12,620 nt of DNA from Gammaproteobacteria bacterium (GCA_027021095.1 JALUUZ010000185.1:1-12620); one strand, 5' to 3'. Positions 1 through 7,842 are shown, counted from the first letter of the stretch. A program made the numbers and translations. The notes: generated by a model not told the origin, from the letters alone.

Positions 1-165
1 AGTATCGTTACAGGGTCGCCAGCGATGCAGCGCGAAAGCACTTGTCATTGCAATACGACCGATGTGGAATTTCCCGTAGAGTCCGGGAGTAAATTTGGCA
101 CTAAAAGTGCTGCGAAAACAGGATACAAATTTTAAGGTAATGGCAAAACACAGATGGGGTGTTAG

Positions 166-1977
166 GTGACCGCGATAATACGTGCAATAGCAGCAGGGGT
201 AATGGTCTTAGGTTTGGTGGTGTCGTGTAACAAGACTTCACCCGCCCCGGACAAGGATAAGAAAAAGAGCAAGCCTGACACGACGACCTCGGTGCCTGAG
301 CCAGAACCTGTCCCGGCAATCAAGCGTCCGGCCGGGGACGAAAAATTTGCCCAGGTTAGGATCCGCCGCAACCCGCCCGTGGCCAAGAAATACAAGGACC
401 AGGCAAACCTGATGTTTCATGTCATGGCCGCGGAAATTTCGATGCGCCGGCGTGATCTGAAAAGTGCGGTGCAACACTACATGGAAGCAGTCAAGCTTTC
501 CAGCGATGTTACCCTGGTCAAGCGTGCAAGCCGGATCGCACTGTATGCCAAGGATATCGATGCAGGGATCCTGGCGTCGAAACGTTGGGCCGAGCTGGAG
601 CCGCAAAAGTCGGAGCCGCACCGTTACCTGGCGATCTTATACCTGCGTAAAAAAGACCTGGATGCTTCGGTCACCGAGTTGAACAAGTATCATTCGTTGC
701 TGCGCACGCCGAACAAGATGGCGTTTCCGATGATCGTCACCTTGCTGCGGCAGGAGCCCGACAAGGAATCCGCGTTCGAGGTGATGCGGCGTTTCTACCA
801 GCAGTACAAGGATGACCCTTATGCGCTCTATGCGATCAGCCTGTTTGCGATGTATGTCAAGAAATACCCGGAGGCTTCCCGGTACATCAACGCGGCGATA
901 GAGAAAAAGCCCGATTGGGCCGATGCGTTGCTGTTGCGCGCACGGCTGCTCGTGCTGCAGAAGCAGAAGGAAAAAGCCATCGGTGACATGCGCCGGTTGG
1001 TGCAGGCCAACCCGCATTCACGCCAGCTGCGGATCAGCTACGCGCGCCTGTTGACCGAGGCCAGGCAGTATGATGAGGCACAGAAACAGTTCAAGATCCT
1101 GTTGCAGAGAAAACCGGACGATACCAATGTGATCTATGCGCTGGCCCTGTTGTCGCTGGAAAAAAAGAACTACATCGCCGCCGACAAGTATTTCAAAAAG
1201 ATGCTCAAGGCCGGCTCGCGGGTCCTGGAAGCACAGTACTACCTGGGGATCATCGCTGAAAAGCGTAAGCGCTATGATACGGCGATCGCCAGGTTGTCGA
1301 AAGTACGTCATGGAGACCGTTCGATCGATGCCCATCTCAGGATCGCGACGATCATGGGGCGTAAAGGCGATGTCGAGGCTGCGCGGCGCTTTTTGTACCA
1401 GCTGAAGCCCCGTACCCGGCAGTTGGAGGTGCAGCTGTTCCTGACAGAGGCGGATATCCTGCACAATGCCAACCGCACCAAGGATGGCATGGAAGTGATC
1501 AAAAACGCGCTGCAGACCAACAAGGACAATCCGAAGCTGCTCTATGCGCACGCAATGCTGGCGGAAAAGCTTGGGCGCCTGGACATAGTCGAACGTGATC
1601 TGAAAAAGATCCTGGCCAAACACCCGCGCCATGCACAGGCATTGAACGCCCTGGGCTATACACTGGCAGACCGGACCGACCGTTTCCAGGAGGCCTATAA
1701 GTACATCAAGAAAGCCCTGGAGCTTTCGCCCAACCAGGCGGCGATCATCGACAGTATGGGTTGGGTGCTGTACCGGCTTGGCAAGCACAAGGAAGCAGTG
1801 AAGTATTTGCGCCGTGCGCTGAAACTCGACCAGAATGCTGAAATCGCCGCACACCTCGGCGAAGTACTTTGGGTCAGTGGTGAAAAAGAGGAAGCCCGCA
1901 AGGTCTGGCTGCGGGCCAAGCGCATCGACAAGAACAACGAAGTACTCAAAGCGACATTGAAGCGTTTCAAACAGTGA
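166..1977 (+). CDS. TPR-repeat lipoprotein upstream of lolB
   Basis: This 603-residue protein is predicted to be an envelope lipoprotein made almost entirely of tetratricopeptide repeats, which are helical protein-protein interaction scaffolds. Residues 1-20 form a hydrophobic signal peptide ending in a lipobox (LVVSC, acylated Cys21), followed by a charged Lys/Pro-rich linker to about residue 60. Helical repeats with the alternating Ala/Leu/Tyr/Pro TPR pattern run to the C-terminus and are clearest around residues 485-590 (ALNALGYTLAD, DSMGWVLYRLGKHKEA). GTG at 166 is the earliest possible start because a TAG lies directly before it in frame; no strong Shine-Dalgarno is visible. It overlaps lolB by four bases (GTGA), which implies translational coupling. 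A TPR gene in this position is conserved next to lolB in other gammaproteobacteria. A role in outer-membrane assembly is inferred from context only. Confidence 0.88.
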   Translation: MTAIIRAIAAGVMVLGLVVSCNKTSPAPDKDKKKSKPDTTTSVPEPEPVPAIKRPAGDEKFAQVRIRRNPPVAKKYKDQANLMFHVMAAEISMRRRDLKSAVQHYMEAVKLSSDVTLVKRASRIALYAKDIDAGILASKRWAELEPQKSEPHRYLAILYLRKKDLDASVTELNKYHSLLRTPNKMAFPMIVTLLRQEPDKESAFEVMRRFYQQYKDDPYALYAISLFAMYVKKYPEASRYINAAIEKKPDWADALLLRARLLVLQKQKEKAIGDMRRLVQANPHSRQLRISYARLLTEARQYDEAQKQFKILLQRKPDDTNVIYALALLSLEKKNYIAADKYFKKMLKAGSRVLEAQYYLGIIAEKRKRYDTAIARLSKVRHGDRSIDAHLRIATIMGRKGDVEAARRFLYQLKPRTRQLEVQLFLTEADILHNANRTKDGMEVIKNALQTNKDNPKLLYAHAMLAEKLGRLDIVERDLKKILAKHPRHAQALNALGYTLADRTDRFQEAYKYIKKALELSPNQAAIIDSMGWVLYRLGKHKEAVKYLRRALKLDQNAEIAAHLGEVLWVSGEKEEARKVWLRAKRIDKNNEVLKATLKRFKQ

Positions 1978-2573
1978 ACAGGTACCTGCTGATCATTTTT
2001 TCTGTGTGGTTGTTCAATGGTTGCGGCATGACTTCGATCCGCTACCTTGGTTCCGGCAGTGAGATGTCAGCGCGGCACTCGCTGTTGGACGAACTCAATG
2101 CCTGGAATATCAAGGGGCGCATTTCGGTGATTTCCACCGAGGACTCCTGGAACGGCACGCTGAACTGGTCCCAGGACAGTGACAACTACGAGATCCGAAT
2201 CATCGGGCCGCTGGGGCAGGGGTCGCTGCACATCAAGGGTGACAAGAATACGGTCACGCTGCAGACCTCGGATAAAAAAAAGCCGGTGACCGCTCCCAGT
2301 GCCGAGGCGCTGCTGGAAAAGCAGATGGGCTGGCAGATGCCGGTGTCCGAGCTGAAGTACTGGGTCAAGGCCATTCCCAACCCGCACGGGAATTTCAAGG
2401 ATGCCAAGTTCGACAAGTTGGGACGGCCGGTTTCCTTTACCCAGTCCGGATGGTTTGTGCAGTTTTTCAAGTACCAGAAGTTCAAAGGCTTCGATATGCC
2501 GAGGAAGGTCTATCTTGAAAATGACCGATTTAAGATCAAGATGATCATCAAGCGTTGGGAACTGGAGGTTTGA
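1974..2573 (+). CDS. lolB: Outer-membrane lipoprotein insertion factor LolB
   Basis: LolB is itself an outer-membrane lipoprotein. It receives lipoproteins from the periplasmic carrier LolA and inserts them into the inner leaflet of the outer membrane. The 199-residue product has a signal peptide with lipobox FNGC (acylated Cys17), then the LolB beta-barrel pattern: WNIKGRISV near residues 44-52, a WNGTLNW strand, and the GPLGQGSLHIKG segment, corresponding to the region with the protruding hydrophobic loop in E. coli LolB. The C-terminal part contains the typical WVKAIPNP and the end IKMIIKRWELEV. The length matches the family. The start is a GTG inside the stop of the TPR gene. The order lolB-ispE-(tRNA)-prs strongly supports the call. 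Confidence 0.95.
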   Translation: MNRYLLIIFSVWLFNGCGMTSIRYLGSGSEMSARHSLLDELNAWNIKGRISVISTEDSWNGTLNWSQDSDNYEIRIIGPLGQGSLHIKGDKNTVTLQTSDKKKPVTAPSAEALLEKQMGWQMPVSELKYWVKAIPNPHGNFKDAKFDKLGRPVSFTQSGWFVQFFKYQKFKGFDMPRKVYLENDRFKIKMIIKRWELEV

Positions 2574-2574
2574 G

Positions 2575-3462
2575 TTGCACGGCAATGAATGGTGGCCTGC
2601 GCCGGCCAAGTTGAACCTGTTTTTACATGTTCTGGGTCAGAGAGAGGATGGTTACCATCGGCTCCAGACCGTCTTTCAGTTTATCGACCTGTGTGATCAT
2701 CTGTCTTACCAGGTCAACCGGGATGCATCGGTTCATTGCCAGTTCGTGGACGGTACGCCGCCGGCGGACCAGGATTTGTCGTCGCAGCAAAATATCGCCT
2801 GCAAGGCCGCCCGGTTGCTGCAGCTGGAAACTGGTTGTGAGCTGGGCGTGCAGATCACCCTGGACAAGCGGATCCCGGTCGGAGCCGGTCTCGGTGGCGG
2901 CAGTTCCGATGCGGCAACGACCTTGATTGCGCTGAACTACCTGTGGAACCTGCGGCTGGATACTGCCCGGCTGGCAAAAATCGCACTGACGCTCGGAGCC
3001 GATGTGCCGGTGTTCGTGCATGGCGAAGCGGCCTGGGCCGAGGGGGTCGGCGAATATTTTGAACCGGTCAATCTGCCTGAGCCTTTTTACCTGGTGATCT
3101 ATCCCGGGGTGCGTGTTTCAACGGCCGAAATTTTTGCGTCCACACAATTGACACGGGACTCGAGGCCGATCAAAATAGCCGACTTCCTGGCCGGGCGCTG
3201 TGGTAACGATTGCCAGCAGCTGGTGGCAAAGAAGTATCCCCCGGTGCGTGAAGCATTGGCATGGCTGTCTGATTTTCAGCCAGCGATGATGACCGGCACA
3301 GGTGCCTGTGTGTTCGCACGTTTTGCCACACGGCAGGAAGCCGAACAGGTACTTGAGCAGGTGCCGGCAGATTGGCAGGGCTTCCTGGTCAAAGGGTGCA
3401 ACCAGTCCCCGTTGCATCTCTACCTGGAAGAACAGCGCATGAGGGCGGTTGCGGAGGACTAG
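2575..3462 (+). CDS. ispE: 4-diphosphocytidyl-2-C-methyl-D-erythritol kinase IspE
   Basis: IspE phosphorylates the 2-hydroxyl of CDP-methylerythritol with ATP, the fourth step of the MEP isoprenoid pathway, in the cytoplasm. The 295-residue protein is a GHMP kinase. The N-terminal PAPAKLNLFLHV holds the conserved Lys12, the glycine-rich ATP loop PVGAGLGGGSSDAA is at 101-114, the catalytic-type Asp143 is in GADVPVF, and the C-terminal GHMP motif is MTGTGACVFA. The start is TTG at 2575, set by a strong GGAGGT at 2564-2569, five bases upstream and overlapping the end of lolB; the nearby ATG at 2585 is out of frame. Only one base separates it from the lolB stop, so the two are probably one transcript. 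Weak initiation at TTG may limit expression. Confidence 0.96.
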   Translation: MHGNEWWPAPAKLNLFLHVLGQREDGYHRLQTVFQFIDLCDHLSYQVNRDASVHCQFVDGTPPADQDLSSQQNIACKAARLLQLETGCELGVQITLDKRIPVGAGLGGGSSDAATTLIALNYLWNLRLDTARLAKIALTLGADVPVFVHGEAAWAEGVGEYFEPVNLPEPFYLVIYPGVRVSTAEIFASTQLTRDSRPIKIADFLAGRCGNDCQQLVAKKYPPVREALAWLSDFQPAMMTGTGACVFARFATRQEAEQVLEQVPADWQGFLVKGCNQSPLHLYLEEQRMRAVAED

Positions 3463-3571
3463 CCCGCATTGCTCACCACCGTTCGTCGCGAGACGGTGCA
3501 AGGGTGCGGCCTGGCCCGCCTTGCTTGTTCCTCAGGCGGGGCTGGCGAAATGCCTCATCTGCGGGTACAAT
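3463..3571 (+). repeat. Dispersed repeat copy A (CCCGCATTGCTCACC element)
   Basis: The element starts right after the ispE stop. Its first 23 bases (3463-3485) match a minus-strand segment at 9554-9532 with one difference. Weaker similarity continues for about 90 more bases: CGAG, a CCTG, and a shared TGCATTG at the far end. It contains a hairpin with CCCGCCT at 3515-3521 and AGGCGGG at 3534-3540, with no U-run after it, so it is not a convincing terminator. A TACAAT box at 3566-3571 resembles a -10, but no good -35 precedes it. Two copies in 12.6 kb suggest a genome-wide repeat family. Confidence 0.6.
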
Positions 3572-3681
3572 GCATTGGATTTCTCGGGCATTGGATTTCT
3601 CGGGCATTGGATTTCTCGGGCATTGGATTTCTCGGGCATTGGATTTCTCGGGCATTGGATTTCCCGGGCATTGGATTCCGG
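3572..3681. repeat. 16-bp tandem repeat array (about 7 units)
   Basis: Units of GCATTGGATTTCTCGG repeat head to tail. Five units at 3572-3651 are identical. A sixth (3652-3667) has one T-to-C change, a seventh (3668-3681) is shortened to 14 bases, and a decayed GCACTGAAT follows. A period of 16 is not a multiple of three and the array lies between genes, so it is not coding. It begins directly at a possible -10 box and lies upstream of tRNA-Gln. Such arrays change copy number by slippage. Confidence 0.95.
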
Positions 3682-3762
3682 GCACTGAATCGATGGCCCA
3701 CAGGCACCGGATGCTGGAGGCAGACAGTCCGGGCAAAACGATTGGCCGGGTAAAAAAGCGAT

Positions 3763-3837
3763 TGGGGTGTCGCCAAGCGGTAAGGCACGGGGTTTTGATC
3801 CCCGCATGCGCAGGTTCGAATCCTGCCACCCCAGCCA
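3763..3837 (+). tRNA. tRNA-Gln (anticodon TTG)
   Basis: A full cloverleaf is visible. The acceptor stem TGGGGTG pairs with CACCCCA (3827-3833), and discriminator G is followed by an encoded CCA (3835-3837). The D-arm is GTCGCCAAGCGGTAAGGC. The anticodon stem CGGGG/CCCCG encloses the loop TTTTGAT with anticodon TTG, and the T-arm holds GGTTCGAATCC. It reads CAA/CAG glutamine codons. A tRNA-Gln between ispE and prs is a conserved arrangement in several gammaproteobacteria. No separate strong promoter or terminator was found, so it may be processed from an ispE-prs transcript. Confidence 0.97.
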
Positions 3838-3942
3838 TATTCCACTGCAGGCCTGCGTACAGAACAGAGGGCAGGCTGTGAATTCAGGCGGTTCGCAGGT
3901 ACGCTTCAAACAGAGACAGTAAAACTCGATTAGGATAGCAGC

Positions 3943-4923
3943 GTGGTCGTTTCCACCAATTCCACAGGTGTTCGTGATGGCAAGATGCTGGTTTTTACCG
4001 GCAATGCCAACCCGAAACTGGCCCAGGATATAGTCGATCATCTGCATATGCGTCTTGGGGCGGCCACCGTCGGCTATTTCAGTGACGGCGAAGTCATGGT
4101 CGAGATCATGGAGAATGTGCGTGGCCGTGACGTGTTCGTGGTACAGCCCACCTGTGCACCGACCAATGACAACCTGATGGAACTGCTGGTGCTGATCGAC
4201 GCGTTGCGCCGTGCCTCGGCCGAACGGGTGACTGCCGTCATTCCCTATTTCGGCTATGCCAGGCAGGACCGCCGCCCGCGGGCCGCGCGGGTACCCATCA
4301 CTGCCAAGGTGGTTGCCAAGATGATCTGCAGTGTCGGTGCAGACCGGGCCCTGACCGTGGATCTGCACGCTGACCAGATTCAGGGTTTTTTCGATATTCC
4401 AGTCGATAATGTTTACGCTTCGCCGGTGTTGCTGGGGTATATCTGGAAACAGAAGTACCCGGATGTAATGGTGGTCTCGCCGGATGTCGGCGGCGTGGTG
4501 CGTGCGCGTGCGCTGGCCAAGCGGCTCGATGATGCCGACCTGGCAATCATCGATAAGCGTCGGCCCAAGCCGAACGAGGCCAAGGTCATGCATATCATCG
4601 GCGAGGTCAAGGGGCGCTCGTGCGTGATCATCGACGACCTGGTCGATACCGCCGGCACCCTGTGCCAGGCCGCCACGGCACTCAAGGAACACGGGGCGAC
4701 CAAGGTCGTGGCCTGTATTACTCACCCTGTGCTGTCCGGCCCGGCGATCGAGAACATCGAACGTTCTTCGCTCGATGAACTGGTCGTAACCGATACGATT
4801 CCGTTGTCGGCCGAGGCGAAACAGTGCAAGCGAATCAAGCAGTTGAGCGTGTCCCAGATGCTGGCCGAGACTATGCGCCGGATTTCCCAGGAAGAGTCGG
4901 TCAGTTCCCTGTTTATCGATTGA
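3943..4923 (+). CDS. prs: Ribose-phosphate pyrophosphokinase (PRPP synthetase)
   Basis: Prs transfers pyrophosphate from ATP to ribose 5-phosphate, making PRPP for purine, pyrimidine, NAD, histidine and tryptophan synthesis. Class I signatures are all present: FTGNANP at 18-24, FSDGE at 46-50, CAPTNDNLMELL at 71-82, PYFGYARQDRR near 101-111, DLHADQIQGFFD at 140-151, the flexible-loop DKRRPK at 204-209, and the PRPP-binding loop IIDDLVDTAGTL at 229-240. The chosen GTG at 3943 has AGGAT six bases upstream and gives 326 residues, about eleven more than E. coli Prs. An internal ATG at 3985 would give the usual length but has a poorer ribosome site. The gene follows tRNA-Gln by 105 bases, in which no clear promoter is seen. 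Confidence 0.96.
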   Translation: MVVSTNSTGVRDGKMLVFTGNANPKLAQDIVDHLHMRLGAATVGYFSDGEVMVEIMENVRGRDVFVVQPTCAPTNDNLMELLVLIDALRRASAERVTAVIPYFGYARQDRRPRAARVPITAKVVAKMICSVGADRALTVDLHADQIQGFFDIPVDNVYASPVLLGYIWKQKYPDVMVVSPDVGGVVRARALAKRLDDADLAIIDKRRPKPNEAKVMHIIGEVKGRSCVIIDDLVDTAGTLCQAATALKEHGATKVVACITHPVLSGPAIENIERSSLDELVVTDTIPLSAEAKQCKRIKQLSVSQMLAETMRRISQEESVSSLFID

Positions 4924-5003
4924 TCGCCCCTCAATATCCATTGTAAAGATAGGCTTATCACTTCACTTTTTCACGATCGGGGTTAGACTGTCAGGGAATC
5001 TAC

Positions 5004-5033
5004 TGGAACTGGGCCTGAAAACTGTGCGATAAT
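5004..5033 (+). promoter_or_regulatory. Candidate promoter for rplY
   Basis: An extended -10 (TGC followed by GATAAT, 5025-5033) lies 73 bases before the rplY start. The best -35 is a weak TGGAAC at 5004-5009 with an 18-base spacer. The call rests mainly on the good extended -10 and the 180-bp gap after prs. Confidence 0.35.
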
Positions 5034-5045
5034 GCGCGGCTTTAT

Positions 5046-5073
5046 GGACCGCTGTTGGTCGCGGCGGCGGTCC
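5046..5073 (+). promoter_or_regulatory. Hairpin in the rplY leader
   Basis: GGACCGC (5046-5052) and GCGGTCC (5067-5073) form a perfect seven-base stem around a 14-base loop, just upstream of the rplY ribosome site. L25 is known to repress its own translation in E. coli and relatives. Whether this hairpin has that role here is inference. Confidence 0.3.
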
Positions 5074-5105
5074 GCTCTGGAACAATCACATGTTGGAGTG
5101 GAACG

Positions 5106-5744
5106 ATGCAGGAATCTTTTGAATTGGTTGCAGAAGTTCGTACGGACAAGGGGAAAGGTGCGAGCCGCCGCCTGCGTCGTATGAACAAGGTGCCGGCAGT
5201 CTTGTACGGTGGTCGAAAAGACCCGGTGGCGTTGACGCTGCCTCACAACGAGCTGGTCCAGCACCTGGAAAACGAAGCCTTTTATTCGCATATCCTGAAT
5301 GTAAAGGTCGATGGCAAGTCCGAAAAGGCGGTCCTGCGGGACGTCCAGCGTCATCCGAGTGACCCGATCATCATGCACATCGACCTGTTACGGGTCGACG
5401 AGAACGCAAGTATTACGATGAGTGTGCCGCTGCATTTTACCAACGAGGAAAAGTGTGTCGGTGTCAAAACCGGTGGTGGCAGCATTACCCACTTGATGAC
5501 CCAGGTCGAGGTCTCCTGCCTGGCCAGGGATCTGCCGGAATATATTGAAGTCGACTTGTCGACGGTCGAAGCGGGCGCGTCGGTACACTTGTCGGAAATC
5601 ACCCTGCCAAAAGGGGTCGAGCTGGTCGAACTCGCGCACGGTCATGATCTCGCGGTGGTCAGCGTATTGAAACCGCGTGGTGCGACCGCTGACGAAGAAG
5701 CCGCTCCGTCCGGCGAGGCGCCGGCTGCAGGGGAAGAAAGTTAG
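5106..5744 (+). CDS. rplY: 50S ribosomal protein L25, Ctc/TL5 type
   Basis: L25 binds 5S rRNA in the large ribosomal subunit. This is the long 212-residue Ctc/TL5 form. The N-terminal L25 domain covers about residues 1-95 (FELVAEVRTDKGKGASRRLRR at the start, KVPAVLYGG, and HPSDPIIMHIDLLRVD at its end). The C-terminal TL5 beta domain follows, and a short acidic Ala/Glu tail closes the protein. ATG at 5106 is chosen because GGAG at 5095-5098 sits seven bases upstream and family members begin here; the reading frame is open to a TTG at 5055, but that extension is not family-like. It has a likely promoter of its own and precedes pth by 34 bases, so the two are probably co-transcribed. Confidence 0.96.
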   Translation: MQESFELVAEVRTDKGKGASRRLRRMNKVPAVLYGGRKDPVALTLPHNELVQHLENEAFYSHILNVKVDGKSEKAVLRDVQRHPSDPIIMHIDLLRVDENASITMSVPLHFTNEEKCVGVKTGGGSITHLMTQVEVSCLARDLPEYIEVDLSTVEAGASVHLSEITLPKGVELVELAHGHDLAVVSVLKPRGATADEEAAPSGEAPAAGEES

Positions 5745-5778
5745 CCCCGCCTTGTGGCAAGCAAGGTAAAGACATCCT

Positions 5779-6360
5779 ATGTCTGCAACCGAACCACTTC
5801 AGCTTGTGGTTGGCCTGGGTAATCCCGGTAAAGAGTACGCACAGACCCGGCACAATGCCGGGTTCTGGTTTGTCGAGGCGTTGGCGGCGGCCTACCACGA
5901 ACAGTTCAGGACCGAACCGAAATTCAAGGCCGAGCTGGCAGCACTGGATATCGCCGGGCATAAAGTCCGTGTCCTCAAGCCCCTGACTTATATGAACCTG
6001 AGCGGCCAGTCTGTGCTGGCGGTTTCCAGGTTCTACAAGATTCCGCTTGGGGCCGTGCTGGTGGTGCATGATGACCTGGACCTGGAGGTTGGTACCATCA
6101 AGTTGAAATGGTCGGGCGGTCACGGCGGGCACAACGGTCTGCGTGATATCAGCCAGAAGATGGGAAAAGACTATTGGCGCCTGAGAATCGGTGTCAGCCA
6201 TCCAGGTGACAAGCACCGGGTAACCGATTTTGTGCTTGGCAGGCCCAGCCAGGCAGACCGCCAGGCGATGGAGCAGGCGATCGACAAGGGTTTACGGGCG
6301 ATCGAAGATATCGTCAATGGCGAGACCCAGGCCGCGATGCAGTATTTACACAGCAAGTAA
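5779..6360 (+). CDS. pth: Peptidyl-tRNA hydrolase
   Basis: Pth cleaves the ester bond of peptidyl-tRNAs that drop off the ribosome, freeing tRNA for reuse. The 193-residue cytoplasmic enzyme shows the family signatures: VVGLGNPGKEY at 10-20 with Asn15, the catalytic His25 in TRHNAGFW, Asn73 in TYMNLSG, Asp98 in VVHDDLDL, and Asn119 in GGHGGHNGLRDI. These match the catalytic and substrate-binding residues known from E. coli Pth (His20, Asn10, Asn68, Asp93, Asn114). The length is normal. The ribosome site (AAGG at 5763-5766) is weak and distant, consistent with coupling to rplY upstream. The order rplY-pth-ychF is widely conserved. Confidence 0.97.
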   Translation: MSATEPLQLVVGLGNPGKEYAQTRHNAGFWFVEALAAAYHEQFRTEPKFKAELAALDIAGHKVRVLKPLTYMNLSGQSVLAVSRFYKIPLGAVLVVHDDLDLEVGTIKLKWSGGHGGHNGLRDISQKMGKDYWRLRIGVSHPGDKHRVTDFVLGRPSQADRQAMEQAIDKGLRAIEDIVNGETQAAMQYLHSK

Positions 6361-6384
6361 CAGCAGAAGCAGCAGGAAAATTCA

Positions 6385-7476
6385 ATGGGATTCAAGTGCG
6401 GTATCGTTGGTCTGCCGAATGTCGGCAAGTCCACGTTGTTCAATGCGTTGACCAGGGCCGGTATCCAGGCGGAAAACTATCCGTTTTGCACGATCGATCC
6501 CAATGTCGGCGTGGTTGAGGTCCCGGATCGACGTCTGCAGGTGATCGCTGATATCGTACAGCCCAAAAGAGTCATTCCAACGACGATGGAGTTTGTCGAC
6601 ATTGCCGGACTGGTGGCGGGTGCGTCGAAGGGTGAGGGCCTGGGTAACAAGTTCCTGGCCAATATTCGTGAAACCGATGCGATTGCCCAGGTTGTACGTT
6701 GTTTCGAGGACGAAAATGTCGTGCACGTCGATGGCAAGGTGAACCCGCAGGCTGACATCGAGGTCATCGAGACCGAGCTGGCGCTGGCCGACTTGGAGAC
6801 GGCCGAGAAGGCGTTGCTCAAGGCCGGTAAGAACGCAAAGTCCGGCAATAAAGAGGCGCTGGCGAGGAAGGCGTGTTTTACCCGGTTGGTTGCTCACCTG
6901 GGCGATGGCAAGCCGGTACGTTGCCTGGCGCTGACAGAGCCTGAGACCCTGCTGGTCAGGGAGCTGCAGCTGTTGACCGCCAAACCGATGATGTATATCG
7001 CCAACGTCGCCGAAGACGGTTTCGACGACAACCCGTTTCTCGACCAGGTCAACCGGATCGCGGCAGCCGAGAGTGCGGTCGTGGTGCCGGTTTGTGCGGC
7101 GATCGAGGCCGAAATCGCCGAGCTCGAAGACGAAGAAAAAGCAGAATTTCTGCAGGAGATGGGACTGGATGAGCCCGGGCTGGACCGCGTGGTCCGCGGG
7201 GGCTACCACCTGCTTGGACTGCAGACCTATTTTACTGCCGGCGAGCAGGAGGTCCGTGCCTGGACGGTAAAAAAAGGCGCGACCGCGCCCGAGGCCGCCG
7301 GGGTGATCCACACGGACTTCGAGAAGGGGTTCATTCGCGCCGAGGTCGTGGCATACCAGGATTTTGTCGCCTGCAAAGGTGAGCAGGGTGCCAAGGAGGC
7401 CGGGAAGTGGCGCCTCGAGGGGAAGGACTATATCCCGCAGGACGGGGATATCATGCATTTCCGTTTTAATGTATAA
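6385..7476 (+). CDS. ychF: Redox-regulated ATPase/GTPase YchF (OLA1 family)
   Basis: YchF is a universally conserved Obg-related P-loop protein that binds ribosomes, prefers ATP over GTP, and is linked to the oxidative stress response. The 363-residue length is typical. The sequence shows the Walker A GLPNVGKST at 9-17, the G3 motif DIAG at 72-75 followed by the glycine-rich KGEGLGNKFL, and NVAED near residue 207, the altered G4 that explains ATP preference. A coiled-coil-like insert lies around residues 125-165, and a C-terminal TGS-type domain ends DGDIMHFRFNV. AGGAAAA at 6374-6380 provides the ribosome site. The gene follows pth by 24 bases and is probably in the same transcript. Confidence 0.97.
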   Translation: MGFKCGIVGLPNVGKSTLFNALTRAGIQAENYPFCTIDPNVGVVEVPDRRLQVIADIVQPKRVIPTTMEFVDIAGLVAGASKGEGLGNKFLANIRETDAIAQVVRCFEDENVVHVDGKVNPQADIEVIETELALADLETAEKALLKAGKNAKSGNKEALARKACFTRLVAHLGDGKPVRCLALTEPETLLVRELQLLTAKPMMYIANVAEDGFDDNPFLDQVNRIAAAESAVVVPVCAAIEAEIAELEDEEKAEFLQEMGLDEPGLDRVVRGGYHLLGLQTYFTAGEQEVRAWTVKKGATAPEAAGVIHTDFEKGFIRAEVVAYQDFVACKGEQGAKEAGKWRLEGKDYIPQDGDIMHFRFNV

Positions 7477-7492
7477 TTTTTTCGGTTATAAT
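7464..7492 (+). promoter_or_regulatory. Candidate promoter for tRNA-Met
   Basis: A consensus -10 TATAAT at 7487-7492 lies 56 bases before the tRNA. The -35 (TTTTAA, 7464-7469, 17-base spacer) is poor and falls inside the end of ychF. Confidence 0.4.
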
Positions 7493-7548
7493 TTACTGCA
7501 CCAGTGGCAGCTTTCCTGCCATTCCGGCAGTCGGCCCGCACTGCATAT

Positions 7549-7625
7549 GGCTATGTAGCTCAGTCGGTTAGAGCGCAGCATTCATAATGCTGTTGTCGGT
7601 GGTTCGAGTCCACCCATAGCCACCA
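7549..7625 (+). tRNA. Elongator tRNA-Met (anticodon CAT)
   Basis: The acceptor GGCTATG pairs with CATAGCC (7615-7621), followed by discriminator A and an encoded CCA. The D-arm is TAGCTCAGTCGGTTAGAGC. The anticodon stem CAGCA/TGCTG encloses TTCATAA with anticodon CAT, and the T-arm contains GGTTCGAGTCC. The overall sequence is much closer to E. coli elongator Met tRNA (GGCTACGTAGCTCAG) than to initiator Met or to lysidine-modified Ile2 tRNA. It marks the end of the conserved block. No duplicated 3' end that would indicate integration was found in the window. Confidence 0.95.
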
Positions 7626-7767
7626 GATTTTCCATTGGTTTGTTTGTTGTGTCGAACACCGCAATGGTGCGTTCCGGCCGGCGTTCGTCCGGTCGACGTG
7701 TGCAATTCTGCTTAGTGCCTCATTGTTATCTTCTTCGGCTTCAACCTCACGTTTTGAGGGAGTGGGT

Positions 7768-7842
7768 ATGGATAATACCCTGTATGGGGATTTTTTGGCA
7801 CCGGACGAGTTGATACCGGCTGGTTCCAAAGTCGAACGATAA
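7768..7842 (+). CDS. Possible 24-codon small ORF
   Basis: ATG at 7768 is preceded by GAGGG (7756-7760) with a seven-base spacing, a good ribosome site, and opens 24 codons beginning MDNTLYGDFLAPDELIP and ending at TAA (7840-7842). A second ATG directly follows the stop (TAAATG). The peptide is acidic, has no membrane segment and is not recognised. It lies in the 272-bp gap between tRNA-Met and the lipoprotein gene. That gap also has a weak GC-rich hairpin (7675-7695, seven pairs including one wobble) without a U-run. It could be a leader peptide, a real micro-protein, or chance. Confidence 0.25.
   Translation: MDNTLYGDFLAPDELIPAGSKVER

Noticed and set aside
1..135. Plus-strand frame open from the window edge to TAA at 133
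   Set aside because: Forty-four codons without a stop is not improbable by chance and the peptide resembles nothing known. A hemA start on the minus strand, expected in some relatives, is also not visible here. Only a weak TCCCG/CGGGA hairpin (72-88) is seen.
3515..3540. CCCGCCT/AGGCGGG hairpin as an intrinsic terminator of ispE
   Set aside because: No U-run follows; it is better explained as part of the dispersed repeat.
3532..3845. Minus-strand open frames reading WQDSNLRMRGSKP through tRNA-Gln and the tandem repeat
   Set aside because: These are antisense translations of a tRNA and of a 16-bp array that is open in several frames; no ribosome site or family support.
7549..7625. tRNA-Met as the attachment site of an integrated island
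   Set aside because: No integrase gene and no second copy of the tRNA 3' end were found in the window; the repeats begin 1.2 kb further on.
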